The translations under genes and the position numbers were made by a program. A stretch of DNA of 64,000 bases from Roseateles sp049532965 (GTDB lineage: Bacteria > Pseudomonadota > Gammaproteobacteria > Burkholderiales > Burkholderiaceae_C): assembly GCF_049532965.1 (NCBI RefSeq), contig NZ_CP186694.1, positions 2,914,001 to 2,978,000 on the forward strand, written 5' to 3'. This document shows, in pieces, positions 44,631-53,117 of this stretch. The notes under the pieces are model-generated. The model did no database searches. It was not told the DNA's origin and saw nothing but the letters and a program-made list of their open reading frames with translations. How positions within the stretch are numbered: position 1 is the stretch's first letter; each line of letters opens with the position of its first letter.

Positions 44631-45637
44631 CGACGCCCGCCCTTCTTCTGCTTGCCGGTGTGCTCGGCCACCGGTGCCGGGATCGGCGCGTCCGTGCGTT
44701 CGGCCACGCGCAGGATCGCGGAGCGCGAGCGGGGATTGGCCTTGATCTCGGCCTCGCTCGGCTTGATGCGCGCGATCGCGCGCAGCGGCAGCGGCCTGGG
44801 CGCGGCGAACGGGGCGCGGCGGTCGACCTCTTCCTTGCTGTGCGCGGCGATGAAGTTCTTGACGATGCGGTCTTCCAGCGAGTGGAAGCTGATCACCGCC
44901 AGCCGGCCGCCCGGCTTGAGCTTGGCAAGCGCTGCGTTCAGCCCTTGCTGGAGTTCCTCAAGCTCGGCGTTGACGAATATCCGTAGAGCCTGAAATGTGC
45001 GCGTTGCAGGATCCTGGCCCGGTTCGCGGGTTTTGACCGCACCAGCCACGACTTGGGAAAGCTCGGCGGTTGTTCGAACAGGACGCCCGCCTTCCCGGCG
45101 AGCCACAAGCGCCTTTGCAATCGGCAGAGCAAACCGTTCTTCCCCATAGTCGCGAATCACCTGTGCGAGTTGAGACACCTCGGCGCGGGCAATGAAGTCC
45201 GCGGCGCTTTCGCCCCGCGTCGTGTCCATGCGCATGTCGAGGGGGCCGTCGAACCGGAAGCTGAAGCCGCGCTCCGGGTTGTCGATCTGCGGGCTGGAGA
45301 CGCCCAGGTCCAGCATGACGCCGTCGACCTGCGCGACGCCCAGCGCGTCGAGCTGGGCCGCCATGTCGGCGAACGCGCTGTGGCAAATATGGAAACGCGG
45401 GTCATCGACCCGCGTCTGTCCGGACGTTGCGGCCGCGACCGCCTCCGGGTCGCGGTCGATCGCAATCAACCGCCCGTGCGCCCCCAGTCTGGACAGCAAC
45501 AGCCGCGAATGCCCACCCCGGCCGAAGGTGCCGTCGACATAAATGCCGTCGGGCGTCGTGAAGGCGCCATCCACGGTCTCGTGCAGCAGCACGGTCGTGT
45601 GGGTGAAGGACGGGAGCGAAGAGGAATCGCGGGTCAT
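44627..45637 (-). CDS. rsmH: 16S rRNA (cytosine-1402-N4)-methyltransferase RsmH
   Basis: This 336-residue SAM-dependent methyltransferase (formerly MraW) modifies C1402 of 16S rRNA. Blocks: HTTVLLHETVDGAF, YVDGTFGRGGHSRLLL (SAM loop), DGVMLDLGVSSPQ, GFSFRFDGPLDMRMD and LAVISFHSLEDRIVKNF. Start ATG 45637 lies 5 nt after the mraZ stop. Upstream in-frame sequence to 46093 is a shadow of mraZ. Confidence 0.96.
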   Translation of the reverse strand: MTRDSSSLPSFTHTTVLLHETVDGAFTTPDGIYVDGTFGRGGHSRLLLSRLGAHGRLIAIDRDPEAVAAATSGQTRVDDPRFHICHSAFADMAAQLDALGVAQVDGVMLDLGVSSPQIDNPERGFSFRFDGPLDMRMDTTRGESAADFIARAEVSQLAQVIRDYGEERFALPIAKALVARREGGRPVRTTAELSQVVAGAVKTREPGQDPATRTFQALRIFVNAELEELQQGLNAALAKLKPGGRLAVISFHSLEDRIVKNFIAAHSKEEVDRRAPFAAPRPLPLRAIARIKPSEAEIKANPRSRSAILRVAERTDAPIPAPVAEHTGKQKKGGRR

Positions 45638-45642
45638 GGCGC

Positions 45643-46071
45643 TCAGAAGCTGAAGTCCTTGAGCGCGTCGGGCAGCTCGGACTGCATGACGGCGGCCTCG
45701 TGGGCAGCATAGGCCTGCGCATCCCACAGCTCGAAGTGGCTGCCCATGCCCAGCAGCATCGTGTCCTTCTGCAGTCCGGCGGCGGCGCGCAGTTCGGGCG
45801 CGACCAGGACACGGGCGGCGGCGTCGATCTCGACGTCCTGCGCATTGCCCAGGAACACCCGCTTCCAGCCGGCGGCGGACATCGGCAGGGCGGCGACCTT
45901 GTCGCGGAACTGCTCCCAGGCCGGGCGGGGGAAGACCATCAGGCAACCCTCGGGGTGCTTGGTCAGCGTCAGCTGACCACCGCACAGCGCCTGGAGAACT
46001 TCGCGGTGTCGCGCAGGGACGGTCAAGCGCCCCTTGGCGTCCAACGCCAAGGCACTCGCCCCTTGAAACAC
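45643..46071 (-). CDS. mraZ: Transcriptional regulator MraZ
   Basis: This 142-residue protein has two SpoVT/AbrB-like domains: VFQGASALALDAKGRLTVPARHR and, later, GNAQDVEIDAAARVLVAPELR. MraZ represses its own dcw promoter in E. coli. The start is placed at GTG 46071 because the homologous start is MFQGAS, and because the promoter and MraZ boxes lie just upstream; the longer frame to 46140 would run through the promoter. First gene of the dcw cluster. Confidence 0.93.
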   Translation of the reverse strand: MFQGASALALDAKGRLTVPARHREVLQALCGGQLTLTKHPEGCLMVFPRPAWEQFRDKVAALPMSAAGWKRVFLGNAQDVEIDAAARVLVAPELRAAAGLQKDTMLLGMGSHFELWDAQAYAAHEAAVMQSELPDALKDFSF

Positions 46072-46080
46072 GACATTCGC

Positions 46081-46116
46081 CACTTTGCCCCACCGAATTG
46101 CACTTTCCCCCACTTT
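46081..46116 (-). promoter_or_regulatory. MraZ-binding boxes
   Basis: On the minus strand four GTG-starting boxes repeat with exact 10-bp spacing; on the plus strand cac begins at 46081, 46091, 46101 and 46111. Two of the boxes read GTGGGG. Tandem (T)GGG-type boxes at 10-bp spacing before mraZ are the known MraZ operator. They lie between the -10 element and the start codon, suiting repression by MraZ itself. Confidence 0.78.
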
Positions 46117-46140
46117 AATGGCGGGACGGGCGCCGGTCAA
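46112..46140 (-). promoter_or_regulatory. Probable dcw promoter (Pmra)
   Basis: On the minus strand TTGACC (46135-46140) is followed after 17 nt by TAAAGT (46112-46117), a good sigma-70 -35 and a fair -10. It lies 41 nt before the mraZ GTG, and the -10 overlaps the first MraZ box. Position and spacing support it as the main promoter of the cluster. Confidence 0.7.
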
Positions 46141-46400
46141 GGAAATTTGAGGTTTTTCCCAATCAAATCAACTACTTAGCTCCCATTTTGGAGTCATTGC
46201 TGCAAATAAAAGTTGTTCAAAATGAAGGACTTAAGAAGTGCTGTGCAAGTGATGGATCAACTCAAACGAAAGATCGTACCGACGCGAAACCACGATGCGC
46301 GGTCCGAAGTGATCCTGCCAATCAGGGAGTCTGGCGACGCGGCGGACTCCCACATTCGGGTGGAATTCGCTCCGAAAGAGGCGGAAAAGTGGGAGGACGA
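46141..46400. other. Intergenic region between the dcw promoter and the MBL gene terminator
   Basis: About 260 bp that are distinctly less GC-rich than their surroundings (runs such as ttgaggtttttcccaatcaa). A weak plus-strand frame starts at 46222, but it lacks a ribosome binding site and runs through the terminator into the antisense of the next gene. I see no supported gene here. Confidence 0.5.
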
Positions 46401-46426
46401 CAAAAAGCCCGGTCAAGCCGGGCTTT
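46401..46426 (-). terminator. Rho-independent terminator after the MBL-fold gene
   Basis: A 9-bp stem AAAGCCCGG/CCGGGCTTT (46404-46412 with 46418-46426, loop of 5) is followed on the minus strand by TTTTTG. It lies 40 nt past the MBL-fold gene stop. Confidence 0.85.
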
Positions 46427-46465
46427 GGTTCCTGAAAGGGGCTGCCGCAGGCCGCCGCGGATCGC

Positions 46466-47689
46466 TCAGGGCATGGCAGTGCCGACGGTCCGGACGCCGG
46501 AGCTGGAGGCGGCTGCCGTCTGGCCGGACTCCTGCCACCAGTGGGGCGTCGGCCCCGGCGCTTCGATGGCGAGTGGCGCGCCGATCACCGGCGTCACCAG
46601 TTCGACGCTGCGCAGGCGAGCCAGCGCGGCAATGCGTTCGAACGGGTCCTGCCAGCGGTGCATCGCCAGGTCGAAGGTGCCGTTGTGGATGGGCAGCAGC
46701 CGGCGGCCGCGGAGATCGACGTGCGCCTGCATCGTCTGCTCCGGCTGCATGTGGACATAGGGCCAGCGCGGGTCGTAGGCGCCGGTTTCCATCAACGTCA
46801 GGTCGAACGGGCCAAAGCGCTCGCCGATCGTCTTGAAGCCATCGAAATAGCCGGTATCCCCGCTGAAGAACACGCGCAGGTCGTCGTCGACCAGCACCCA
46901 CGACGCCCACAGCGTCGAGTTGCGGTCGCGGAGCCCGCGGCCGGAGAAGTGCTGCGCTGGCGTCGCGGTGAACTGCACGCCCGCGATCGCCGTGCCCTGC
47001 CACCAGTCGAACTCGCGCACCTTGGCCGCCGGCACGCCCCAGTCGATGAGCCGCTGCCCCACCCCCAGCGGCGTCAGGAAGTGACGCACCTTGGGCGCCA
47101 ACGCCAGCACGGTGTCGTGGTCGAGGTGGTCGTAATGGTCATGGGACAGGAGGACTGCCTCGATCTCCGGCAGTTCGTCGAGCGCGATCGGCGGCGCGTG
47201 AAAGCGCTTCGGACCCATCCAGGAGAACGGCGATGCACGCTCCGAGAACACCGGGTCCGTCAGCCAGAAGCGGCCCCGCAGCTTCAGCAGCACCGTGGAG
47301 TGCCCCAGCCGGAACAGCGTGCGGTCCGGCGCGGCAAGCAACTGCTCGCGCGTCAACGCCTGCACCTCGATCGGACGGTCGGGCACTGTGCCGGCGGGCT
47401 TGTTGAACATGAAGTCCCAGAAGATGCCGACCGTCTTCCAGAAGCCCTGTTCCGGCTCCACGGCAGGGTTGCGGAACTGGCCGTTGGACCATTGCGGCGA
47501 CTGCTCGACCGCAGACGGCGTTCCGCCCTCGGCGGCAGTGGTCGAGGCCCCGTTCGGGCGCCCCTGTTCGGGCGAGGACATCACGCGGGAAGCGGTCATG
47601 GCGAGGACTCCAACAAGCAGGACAGCAGCGATACCCCCCATCGCGGTGAGCGAGAGCGGCAAGGCACGGGGGGTGGGGGATCGGCTCAT
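46466..47689 (-). CDS. Membrane-anchored MBL-fold metallohydrolase (NAPE-PLD/UlaG-like)
   Basis: The 407-residue product has an N-terminal hydrophobic anchor or signal (about residues 12-33) and a metallo-beta-lactamase domain with the binuclear metal motif SHDHYDHLDHDT. Further ligands are likely at TPAQHFSGRG and FSGDTGYFDGF, with HNGTFDLAMH near the end. This arrangement resembles N-acyl-phosphatidylethanolamine phospholipase D-like and RomA-type proteins, suggesting a periplasmic phosphodiesterase; the substrate is unknown. ATG 47689 has no ribosome binding site and sits 9 nt from a palindrome. Divergent TetR gene suggests control. Confidence 0.85.
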   Translation of the reverse strand: MSRSPTPRALPLSLTAMGGIAAVLLVGVLAMTASRVMSSPEQGRPNGASTTAAEGGTPSAVEQSPQWSNGQFRNPAVEPEQGFWKTVGIFWDFMFNKPAGTVPDRPIEVQALTREQLLAAPDRTLFRLGHSTVLLKLRGRFWLTDPVFSERASPFSWMGPKRFHAPPIALDELPEIEAVLLSHDHYDHLDHDTVLALAPKVRHFLTPLGVGQRLIDWGVPAAKVREFDWWQGTAIAGVQFTATPAQHFSGRGLRDRNSTLWASWVLVDDDLRVFFSGDTGYFDGFKTIGERFGPFDLTLMETGAYDPRWPYVHMQPEQTMQAHVDLRGRRLLPIHNGTFDLAMHRWQDPFERIAALARLRSVELVTPVIGAPLAIEAPGPTPHWWQESGQTAAASSSGVRTVGTAMP

Positions 47690-47697
47690 AAACTTGC

Positions 47698-47712
47698 ACT
47701 ACACAGTGTAGT
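47698..47712. promoter_or_regulatory. Candidate TetR operator
   Basis: A perfect 7-1-7 inverted repeat, ACTACAC-A-GTGTAGT, lies between the divergent MBL-fold and TetR genes, 9 nt from the MBL start. The minus strand within it reads TACACT, a passable -10. Binding of the TetR protein here would block the MBL gene promoter. Confidence 0.65.
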
Positions 47713-47773
47713 TTTGGCGGAGTCTAGGCGGTCGTTCCAGAAAAGTAAACTCCCCGGTGTAAGATTCCGCCCC

Positions 47774-48451
47774 ATGACCTCCGACGCTCCCCTCCCCGCC
47801 TCCGAGCCCACGCTCGACGATGCCGCCGGCACCGAGGCCGAGCGCGTCCGCCTGACCGACCGCAAGCGGCAGGCGATCGTCGACGCGGCGATCGCGGAGT
47901 TCCGCGAGCACGGTTTCGAGGTGGCCAACATGGATCGCATCGCGAGCCGGGCGCAGGTGTCCAAGCGGACGGTCTACAACCACTTCAACGGCAAGGACGC
48001 GCTGTTCGAGGCGATCCTGGAGCGCCTCTGGGCCGCGACCGAAGCGCAGGTGAAGCTGCCCTACCGCGCCGACCTGCCGCTGCGCGGGCAATTGCTGACG
48101 CTGATCGAGCAGAAGCTCGCGATGAGCGGCGATCCGCAGTTCCTGGATCTGGCGCGGGTACTGATCGCCGAGGCGATCCACGCACCGCAGCGCGCCCGCG
48201 ACATGCTGTGCCGGCTGGGCGGCCGGGAAGAAGGCCTGACGGTGTGGATCCGCGCCGCGATGGCCGATGGCCGGCTGAAGACCGGCGATCCGGTGTTCGC
48301 GGCGGCGCAGTTGCAGACGCTGGTGAAGGGCTTCGCGTTCTGGCCCCAGATCACGATGGGCCAGCCGCCGCTGGACGCGGCGCAGCAACGCCAGGTGGCG
48401 GACTCGGCGGCCGACATGTTCCTGGCGCGCTACGCCGCCGGCGGCGCGTGA
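47774..48451 (+). CDS. TetR/AcrR-family transcriptional regulator
   Basis: This 225-residue protein has an N-terminal extension of about 25 residues, then the TetR helix-turn-helix (IVDAAIAEFREHGFEVANMDRIASRAQVSKRTVYNHFNGKDALFEAIL) and a TetR_C-type ligand domain (IAEAIHAPQRARDML, VKGFAFWPQI). Start ATG 47774 is the first ATG of the domain; a much longer upstream frame is antisense to the MBL gene. It probably represses the divergent MBL-fold gene. Confidence 0.92.
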   Translation: MTSDAPLPASEPTLDDAAGTEAERVRLTDRKRQAIVDAAIAEFREHGFEVANMDRIASRAQVSKRTVYNHFNGKDALFEAILERLWAATEAQVKLPYRADLPLRGQLLTLIEQKLAMSGDPQFLDLARVLIAEAIHAPQRARDMLCRLGGREEGLTVWIRAAMADGRLKTGDPVFAAAQLQTLVKGFAFWPQITMGQPPLDAAQQRQVADSAADMFLARYAAGGA

Positions 48452-48487
48452 CGGTCAACGCCGAGCGCCACGCCGTTCGGTCGCGCG

Positions 48488-50311
48488 TCAGTAGGTGGTC
48501 GATCCCTGCTGGCCGCCGCTGAGACGGAAGGTGCCGACGACGTCGGCCAGCTTCTGCGCCTGGTCCTTGAGGCTTTCCGCCGCAGCGGCCGACTCCTCGA
48601 CCAGCGACGCGTTCTGCTGCGTGACCTGATCCAGCTGCGCGACGGCGACGTTGACCTGCCCGATGCCGTGGCTCTGCTCCTGCGCGGTGTGGCTGATCTC
48701 GCCGATCATCTGCGCCACGCGCTGCACGCTGCCCACCACTTCGTTCATCGTGCCTCCGGCGGCGGAGACCTGGCGGGTGCCGGTCTCGACGCGCTCGACG
48801 CTGGCGGTGATCAGGGACTTGATCTCCTTGGCCGCGCCGGCCGAGCGCTGCGCCAGCGCCCGCACCTCGCCCGCCACGACCGCGAAGCCGCGGCCCTGCT
48901 CGCCGGCACGCGCCGCCTCGACCGCCGCATTCAGCGCCAGGATGTTGGTCTGGAACGCGATGCCGTCAATCACGCCGATGATGTCGCCGATCTGGCGCGA
49001 GCTGGCGCTGATCTCCTCCATCGTCGCCACCACCTGGCCCATCGCCTCGCCGCCTTGCCGCGCGACGCGGCTCGCCGTGTCGGCCAGCTGGCGCGCCTGG
49101 TCGGCGTTGGCGGCGCTGTTGGCCACGGTGCTGTTGAGCTCTTCCATCGAGCTGGCGGTCTCCTGCAGATTGCTCGCCGTCTCTTCGGTGCGCTGGCTCA
49201 GGTCGTGATTGCCCGCGGCGATCTGGCGCGACGCGACCGCGATCGACTGGCTGGTCTCGCGGACCTGCAGCATCACCTGCTCGATCTTGTGGACGAACTG
49301 GTTGAAACCGCGTGAGATGTCGGCGATCTCGTCCTCGCCCTGCACCTGCAGGCGCTGGCTCAGGTCGCCCTCGCCGGCGCCGATGTCGTTCATCGCGCGC
49401 TTGATCCCGGCCAGGCCGCGCAGCAGCGCGCCGACCGCGGCAGCCGCGACCAGCGCCGCAATCGCCGTGACCACCAGCATCGTCAGGCCCGCGTTGCGCA
49501 GCACGTCGGACAGCGCCGCCAGCGCCTCCTCGCGCTCGGCCGCGGCCACCAGCACCCAGTCGGTGCCCGGCACGTCGATCGCCTTCAGGAAGAAGCGGTG
49601 CTCGCCGACATTGGCCAGCGTCGGCTCATTGCCATGGGCCGTGACCAGCAGCGCGTCGTCGATCGCGGCGGAGAGTTCCTTCACCGGCTTCAGCGTCAGC
49701 GCGGGGTCGGGATGGGCGATCACGGTGCCGCTCTTGTCGAGCAGCATCGCGAAACCCGTCGCCGTGGGCTTGATCGACTTCATCGTGGCGACGATGTCGT
49801 CCAGCGCCACGTCGGTGCCGGTGACGGCTTGCACCGAGCCGCCCGCGCGCACGGCGTTGGCGAAGGTCACCACCAGCTTCTTGCTCGATGCCGCCACATA
49901 GGGCGCCGTGATGATGGGCTGATCCGAGCCGGACGCGGCCTTGTACCAGCCGCGGCTCGTCGGGTCGTAGTCGGCCGGACGCTGGCGGTCGGGGATCGAG
50001 ATCATGCGCTTGTCCGCACCGCCGACGTAGGCCAGGTCCAGGCGGCCGGACTGCTGCGCCTGCGTCAGCACCGGACGGGGGTCTTCCAGCGTCGCCGCCG
50101 GCGCCATCGCGGCCACGACATCCTTCTGCGTCTTCACCCACGCGGCGATGCCGGCGGCATTGGCGGTGGCCAGGTCGGTCAATTGCGCCTGGACCTGCCG
50201 CCGGGCGTGGTCCCGGACCGCCCAGTAGCTGGCGAAGGTGGCGAGGGCGACAGCCACCACCACGATCACGATGCTGATGGCGATGAGGCGAGACTTGATG
50301 GTCTTCAACAC
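48488..50311 (-). CDS. Methyl-accepting chemotaxis protein
   Basis: A chemoreceptor of about 607 residues with two transmembrane helices (near residues 8-30 and 265-290), a periplasmic dCache-like sensor (PDRQRPADYDPTSRGWYKAA, then ITAPYVAASSKKLVVTFANAV), a HAMP domain and a signalling domain with the conserved hairpin tip IDGIAFQTNILALNAAVEAA. The ends (GSTTY) lack the CheR-binding pentapeptide. The start is taken as GTG 50311 (LKTIKSRL); a longer frame to 50374 is possible. The ligand is likely a small organic molecule. No che genes are nearby. Confidence 0.93.
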   Translation of the reverse strand: MLKTIKSRLIAISIVIVVVAVALATFASYWAVRDHARRQVQAQLTDLATANAAGIAAWVKTQKDVVAAMAPAATLEDPRPVLTQAQQSGRLDLAYVGGADKRMISIPDRQRPADYDPTSRGWYKAASGSDQPIITAPYVAASSKKLVVTFANAVRAGGSVQAVTGTDVALDDIVATMKSIKPTATGFAMLLDKSGTVIAHPDPALTLKPVKELSAAIDDALLVTAHGNEPTLANVGEHRFFLKAIDVPGTDWVLVAAAEREEALAALSDVLRNAGLTMLVVTAIAALVAAAAVGALLRGLAGIKRAMNDIGAGEGDLSQRLQVQGEDEIADISRGFNQFVHKIEQVMLQVRETSQSIAVASRQIAAGNHDLSQRTEETASNLQETASSMEELNSTVANSAANADQARQLADTASRVARQGGEAMGQVVATMEEISASSRQIGDIIGVIDGIAFQTNILALNAAVEAARAGEQGRGFAVVAGEVRALAQRSAGAAKEIKSLITASVERVETGTRQVSAAGGTMNEVVGSVQRVAQMIGEISHTAQEQSHGIGQVNVAVAQLDQVTQQNASLVEESAAAAESLKDQAQKLADVVGTFRLSGGQQGSTTY

Positions 50312-50472
50312 GGCGGACGTCCTGAAAAAGAGGGGCCCCTCCGGAAGGAGAGGCAGGGGGGATTTCGGCCGCACAGTCCTTGATGGATATCAAGAAGAAG
50401 CGATGTCGACGTGCGGCGGCGAGGATTTTCCGCGCCGGCCGGCCCGAAACCAAGGGTTTCCACCAAGAAGAA

Positions 50473-50506
50473 GGCCGGTGCCGTGAGGTCCTCACGGGCA
50501 CCGGCC
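50473..50506 (-). terminator. Strong hairpin after the carbonic anhydrase gene
   Basis: GGCCGGTGCC-GTGAGG pairs with CCTCAC-GGGCACCGGCC with a single bulge, and the minus strand continues TTCTTCTT. It lies about 95 nt past the carbonic anhydrase stop and fits a terminator for that minus-strand gene. Confidence 0.65.
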
Positions 50507-50598
50507 CAAAGCGGCAACCGGAGTTCCCGCGGCTCAGTCGTGGGGGCTCGAGGTCCCGGGCGCTGGTGTCGCAGCCGGCGCCGGAACGGCTCGAAGCC

Positions 50599-51558
50599 TC
50601 AGTTCGATTCCTTGATCAGCCGGCCCGACGACGCCTGCAGCGGCCGCGCGTTCATCGGGTACAGATGCGAGAAGACGGAGATCTGCTGCGCCGACAACTG
50701 CACCGGCTGGCGCAGCACCATCCAGAGCACGCCCTCCGTGCAGGGCGGCGTCGTCAGCGAGCCCATGTAGGAGAAATAGCCGCGCTCCTTGGGCAGCAAC
50801 TGGTTGAGATCGATGGGCACCGGCGCGGCGTAGCGGTCGCCGCGCTCCAGCGGCAGGTGGTTCCACACGGTCTGGATCAGCGCCTGGTCCTGGCCGCGTT
50901 CCAGCAACACGGCGACGACGGCGGTGCGCCCTTCCGCGTCCTTGTGGACGAGGTGCGCGACCATGTCGTACTGGCGGCCGTTGATGCGCTCTTCGCTGGG
51001 ACGATGGAAGTGGAACTCCTGCAGCTCGTAGCGGCGGCCCATGACCTGCAGCGTGTTGCCGGGCGCGACGTCGACCTGGACCGTGTGGCCGTTGTCGATC
51101 ACCGAGAAGGCGCTCGGCTGGTACGCGAACTGGATGCGCTCCTGGTCGACCTTCACCGTGTCGCGCAGGTCGATCGGGCTCTGACGCGTGCCGATCGCGC
51201 ATTGGCGGAATTCGGGCTGCAACTGGCCCCAGCGGTCCGGCGCGCCCTCGCCGGTGTAGGCCCACGGCGTGGCGGGCCTGGGCGCGGAGGCGGCCGCCGC
51301 CGGCTTGGCCGCGGCGCGGCGGGCGCGCTGGTCGACCGGGTTGTTCGTCCGGACCTCCGCGGCCTTCTTCGTGTTCAGCTTCAGCGCGGCGGCATCGTCC
51401 TTCAGCCGTTCGGCGAGGCGGTCGCGCAGCGGCTCGGGCGCCGCCTGCTCCTTGGACGGGGACGCGGGCGCATCGGCGGCGCGGCTCGCGCCGGCCAGCA
51501 GCAGGGACAGACAGAGGACGGCCGGCAGCAGCGCGCCGAGGCCGGGACGGTCAGACAT
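50599..51558 (-). CDS. Alpha-type carbonic anhydrase (periplasmic)
   Basis: This 319-residue protein has a signal peptide (LLPAVLCLSLLLAGASRA-AD), a charged Ala/Lys-rich linker of about 75 residues, and the alpha-carbonic anhydrase domain. The domain shows QSPIDLRDT, the zinc histidines in EFHFHRPSEE and MVAHLVHK, and SLTTPPCTEGVLW. It interconverts CO2 and bicarbonate in the periplasm. The long linker before the catalytic domain is longer than usual. Confidence 0.93.
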   Translation of the reverse strand: MSDRPGLGALLPAVLCLSLLLAGASRAADAPASPSKEQAAPEPLRDRLAERLKDDAAALKLNTKKAAEVRTNNPVDQRARRAAAKPAAAASAPRPATPWAYTGEGAPDRWGQLQPEFRQCAIGTRQSPIDLRDTVKVDQERIQFAYQPSAFSVIDNGHTVQVDVAPGNTLQVMGRRYELQEFHFHRPSEERINGRQYDMVAHLVHKDAEGRTAVVAVLLERGQDQALIQTVWNHLPLERGDRYAAPVPIDLNQLLPKERGYFSYMGSLTTPPCTEGVLWMVLRQPVQLSAQQISVFSHLYPMNARPLQASSGRLIKESN

Positions 51559-51673
51559 GGGAGAGGCTCCGGGAACGACAGGAGGATCGTCCCTTCCATA
51601 TCGGCGCCCGGCGGCGCATCTTGAGCGCGCGGATCGGCAACGGGTCGTCGACGCCCGGACTGCCGGGCCGATG

Positions 51674-52888
51674 TCACGTGGGCGTGGACACCTCGCGCTT
51701 GACCCAGGTCCAGGCGACCAGGCCGATGCACATCATGGCGGCCGACGCCAGCGCCAGCGTGAGCATCGAATGCATCACCAGCGGCACCAGCACGCCGGCC
51801 ACCAGGCCGTTGGCCGCGCTGCCGATGCAGGCCTGCAGCGACGAGGCCATGCCGCGGCGCTCCGGTGCCTGGTCGAGCACCAGCAGCGTCACCACCGGCA
51901 CCATCAGCGCCCAGCCGAAGGCGAAGCAGCTGATCAACGGAAAGGCCCACACCGGGCTGTACGGCAAGGTGAGGTTGCAGACGATGTTGGCGATCGAGGT
52001 GGCGCCCATGATCAGGAAGCCACGGCGGATCTGCTTGCGCGGCGGGATGCGTCCGGCCAGCCGGCCGCTGAGCCAGGCGCCGCCCATGATGCCGCCGATG
52101 CTGAACAGGAAGAACCAGAAGAACTGGGTCGGCGCCAGGCCCAGGTGTTCGCCCAGGAACACCGGCGCGGCCAGCACGTAGAGGAACATGCCGTTGAACG
52201 GGATGCCGCTGGCCAGCGCCAGCAACAGGAAGCGGCGGCTGCCGACCAGGCTGCCGTAGCCGCGCATCAGCGAGCCGGCATGGAAGGGTTGGCGATGGTC
52301 GCGATGCAGCGTTTCCGGCATCAGGCGCCAGGTCACCGCGAACAGCAGCGCGCCGACGAAGACGAGGAACCAGAAGATCGCGTGCCAGTCGGCATGGGCG
52401 AACAGGAAGCCGCCGATCATCGGCGCGATCGCGGGCGCCAGGCCGAAGAAGATGGTGACCTGCGACATCACCCGCTGCGCTTCCGACGGCGGGAACATGT
52501 CGCGGATGATCGCGCGCGACACCACGACGCCCGCCCCGGCGGACAGGCCCTGCACCGTGCGCCAGAACACGAGCTGTCCGATGCTGCTGGCCAGCGCGCA
52601 GCCCATCGAGGACAGCGCGAACACCGCCATGCCCCACAGCACGACCGGGCGGCGGCCGAAGCTGTCGGACAGGGCGCCGTGGAAGAGGTTCATCACCGCG
52701 AAGCCGAGCAGGTAGCCGGACAGCGTCTGCTGCATTTCGACCGGTGTGGCGTCGAGCGCCTTCGCGATGCCAGCGAAGGCCGGGAGGTAGGTGTCGATGG
52801 AGAAAGGACCCACCGTGGCCAGCGCGGCCAGCAGGATGGCGAGGGCCCAGCGCGGCGCGCGCCACAGTTGGCTGGCTTCGGGGTTCAT
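51674..52888 (-). CDS. MFS drug-resistance transporter, Bcr/CflA family
   Basis: This 404-residue, 12-helix permease has GPFSIDTYLPAFAGIAKAL, the loop motif GALSDSFGRRPVVLWG between helices 2 and 3, and VQGLSAGAGVVVSRAIIRD (motif C-like). These mark the Bcr/CflA branch of proton-driven exporters for drugs such as bicyclomycin or sulfonamides. The start at ATG 52888 fits the family; a longer frame to 53137 lacks homology-like content. Divergent from the oxidoreductase gene across 229 bp. Confidence 0.91.
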   Translation of the reverse strand: MNPEASQLWRAPRWALAILLAALATVGPFSIDTYLPAFAGIAKALDATPVEMQQTLSGYLLGFAVMNLFHGALSDSFGRRPVVLWGMAVFALSSMGCALASSIGQLVFWRTVQGLSAGAGVVVSRAIIRDMFPPSEAQRVMSQVTIFFGLAPAIAPMIGGFLFAHADWHAIFWFLVFVGALLFAVTWRLMPETLHRDHRQPFHAGSLMRGYGSLVGSRRFLLLALASGIPFNGMFLYVLAAPVFLGEHLGLAPTQFFWFFLFSIGGIMGGAWLSGRLAGRIPPRKQIRRGFLIMGATSIANIVCNLTLPYSPVWAFPLISCFAFGWALMVPVVTLLVLDQAPERRGMASSLQACIGSAANGLVAGVLVPLVMHSMLTLALASAAMMCIGLVAWTWVKREVSTPT

Positions 52889-53117
52889 GCGTGCGATGCG
52901 GTGAGCGGTGCGGGGTTGGCGTGCCGGGCGGGGTGGGCCGACCGAAGCCGACGACGATAACGCCCCGGGACGCGCCGCACCGGCCGTCATGGCGCCTCCC
53001 GGCAACATCCGGGGACATCCCCGTGCGCGGGCCGCCCCGGCATCCCGTACGGCGAGAGCCAGTGTAGCGGCGCACCTACACTGCGAGGCTTTTGCGGAAC
53101 TTCGGGCGGAGGACGCG

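Noticed and set aside
46213..46836. 207-residue plus-strand frame in the mraZ upstream region
   Set aside because: It runs through a clear terminator into the antisense of the MBL-fold gene, and has no ribosome binding site.
46541..47773. Very long N-terminal extension of the TetR regulator
   Set aside because: The extension is antisense to the MBL-fold gene; the TetR domain starts naturally at ATG 47774.
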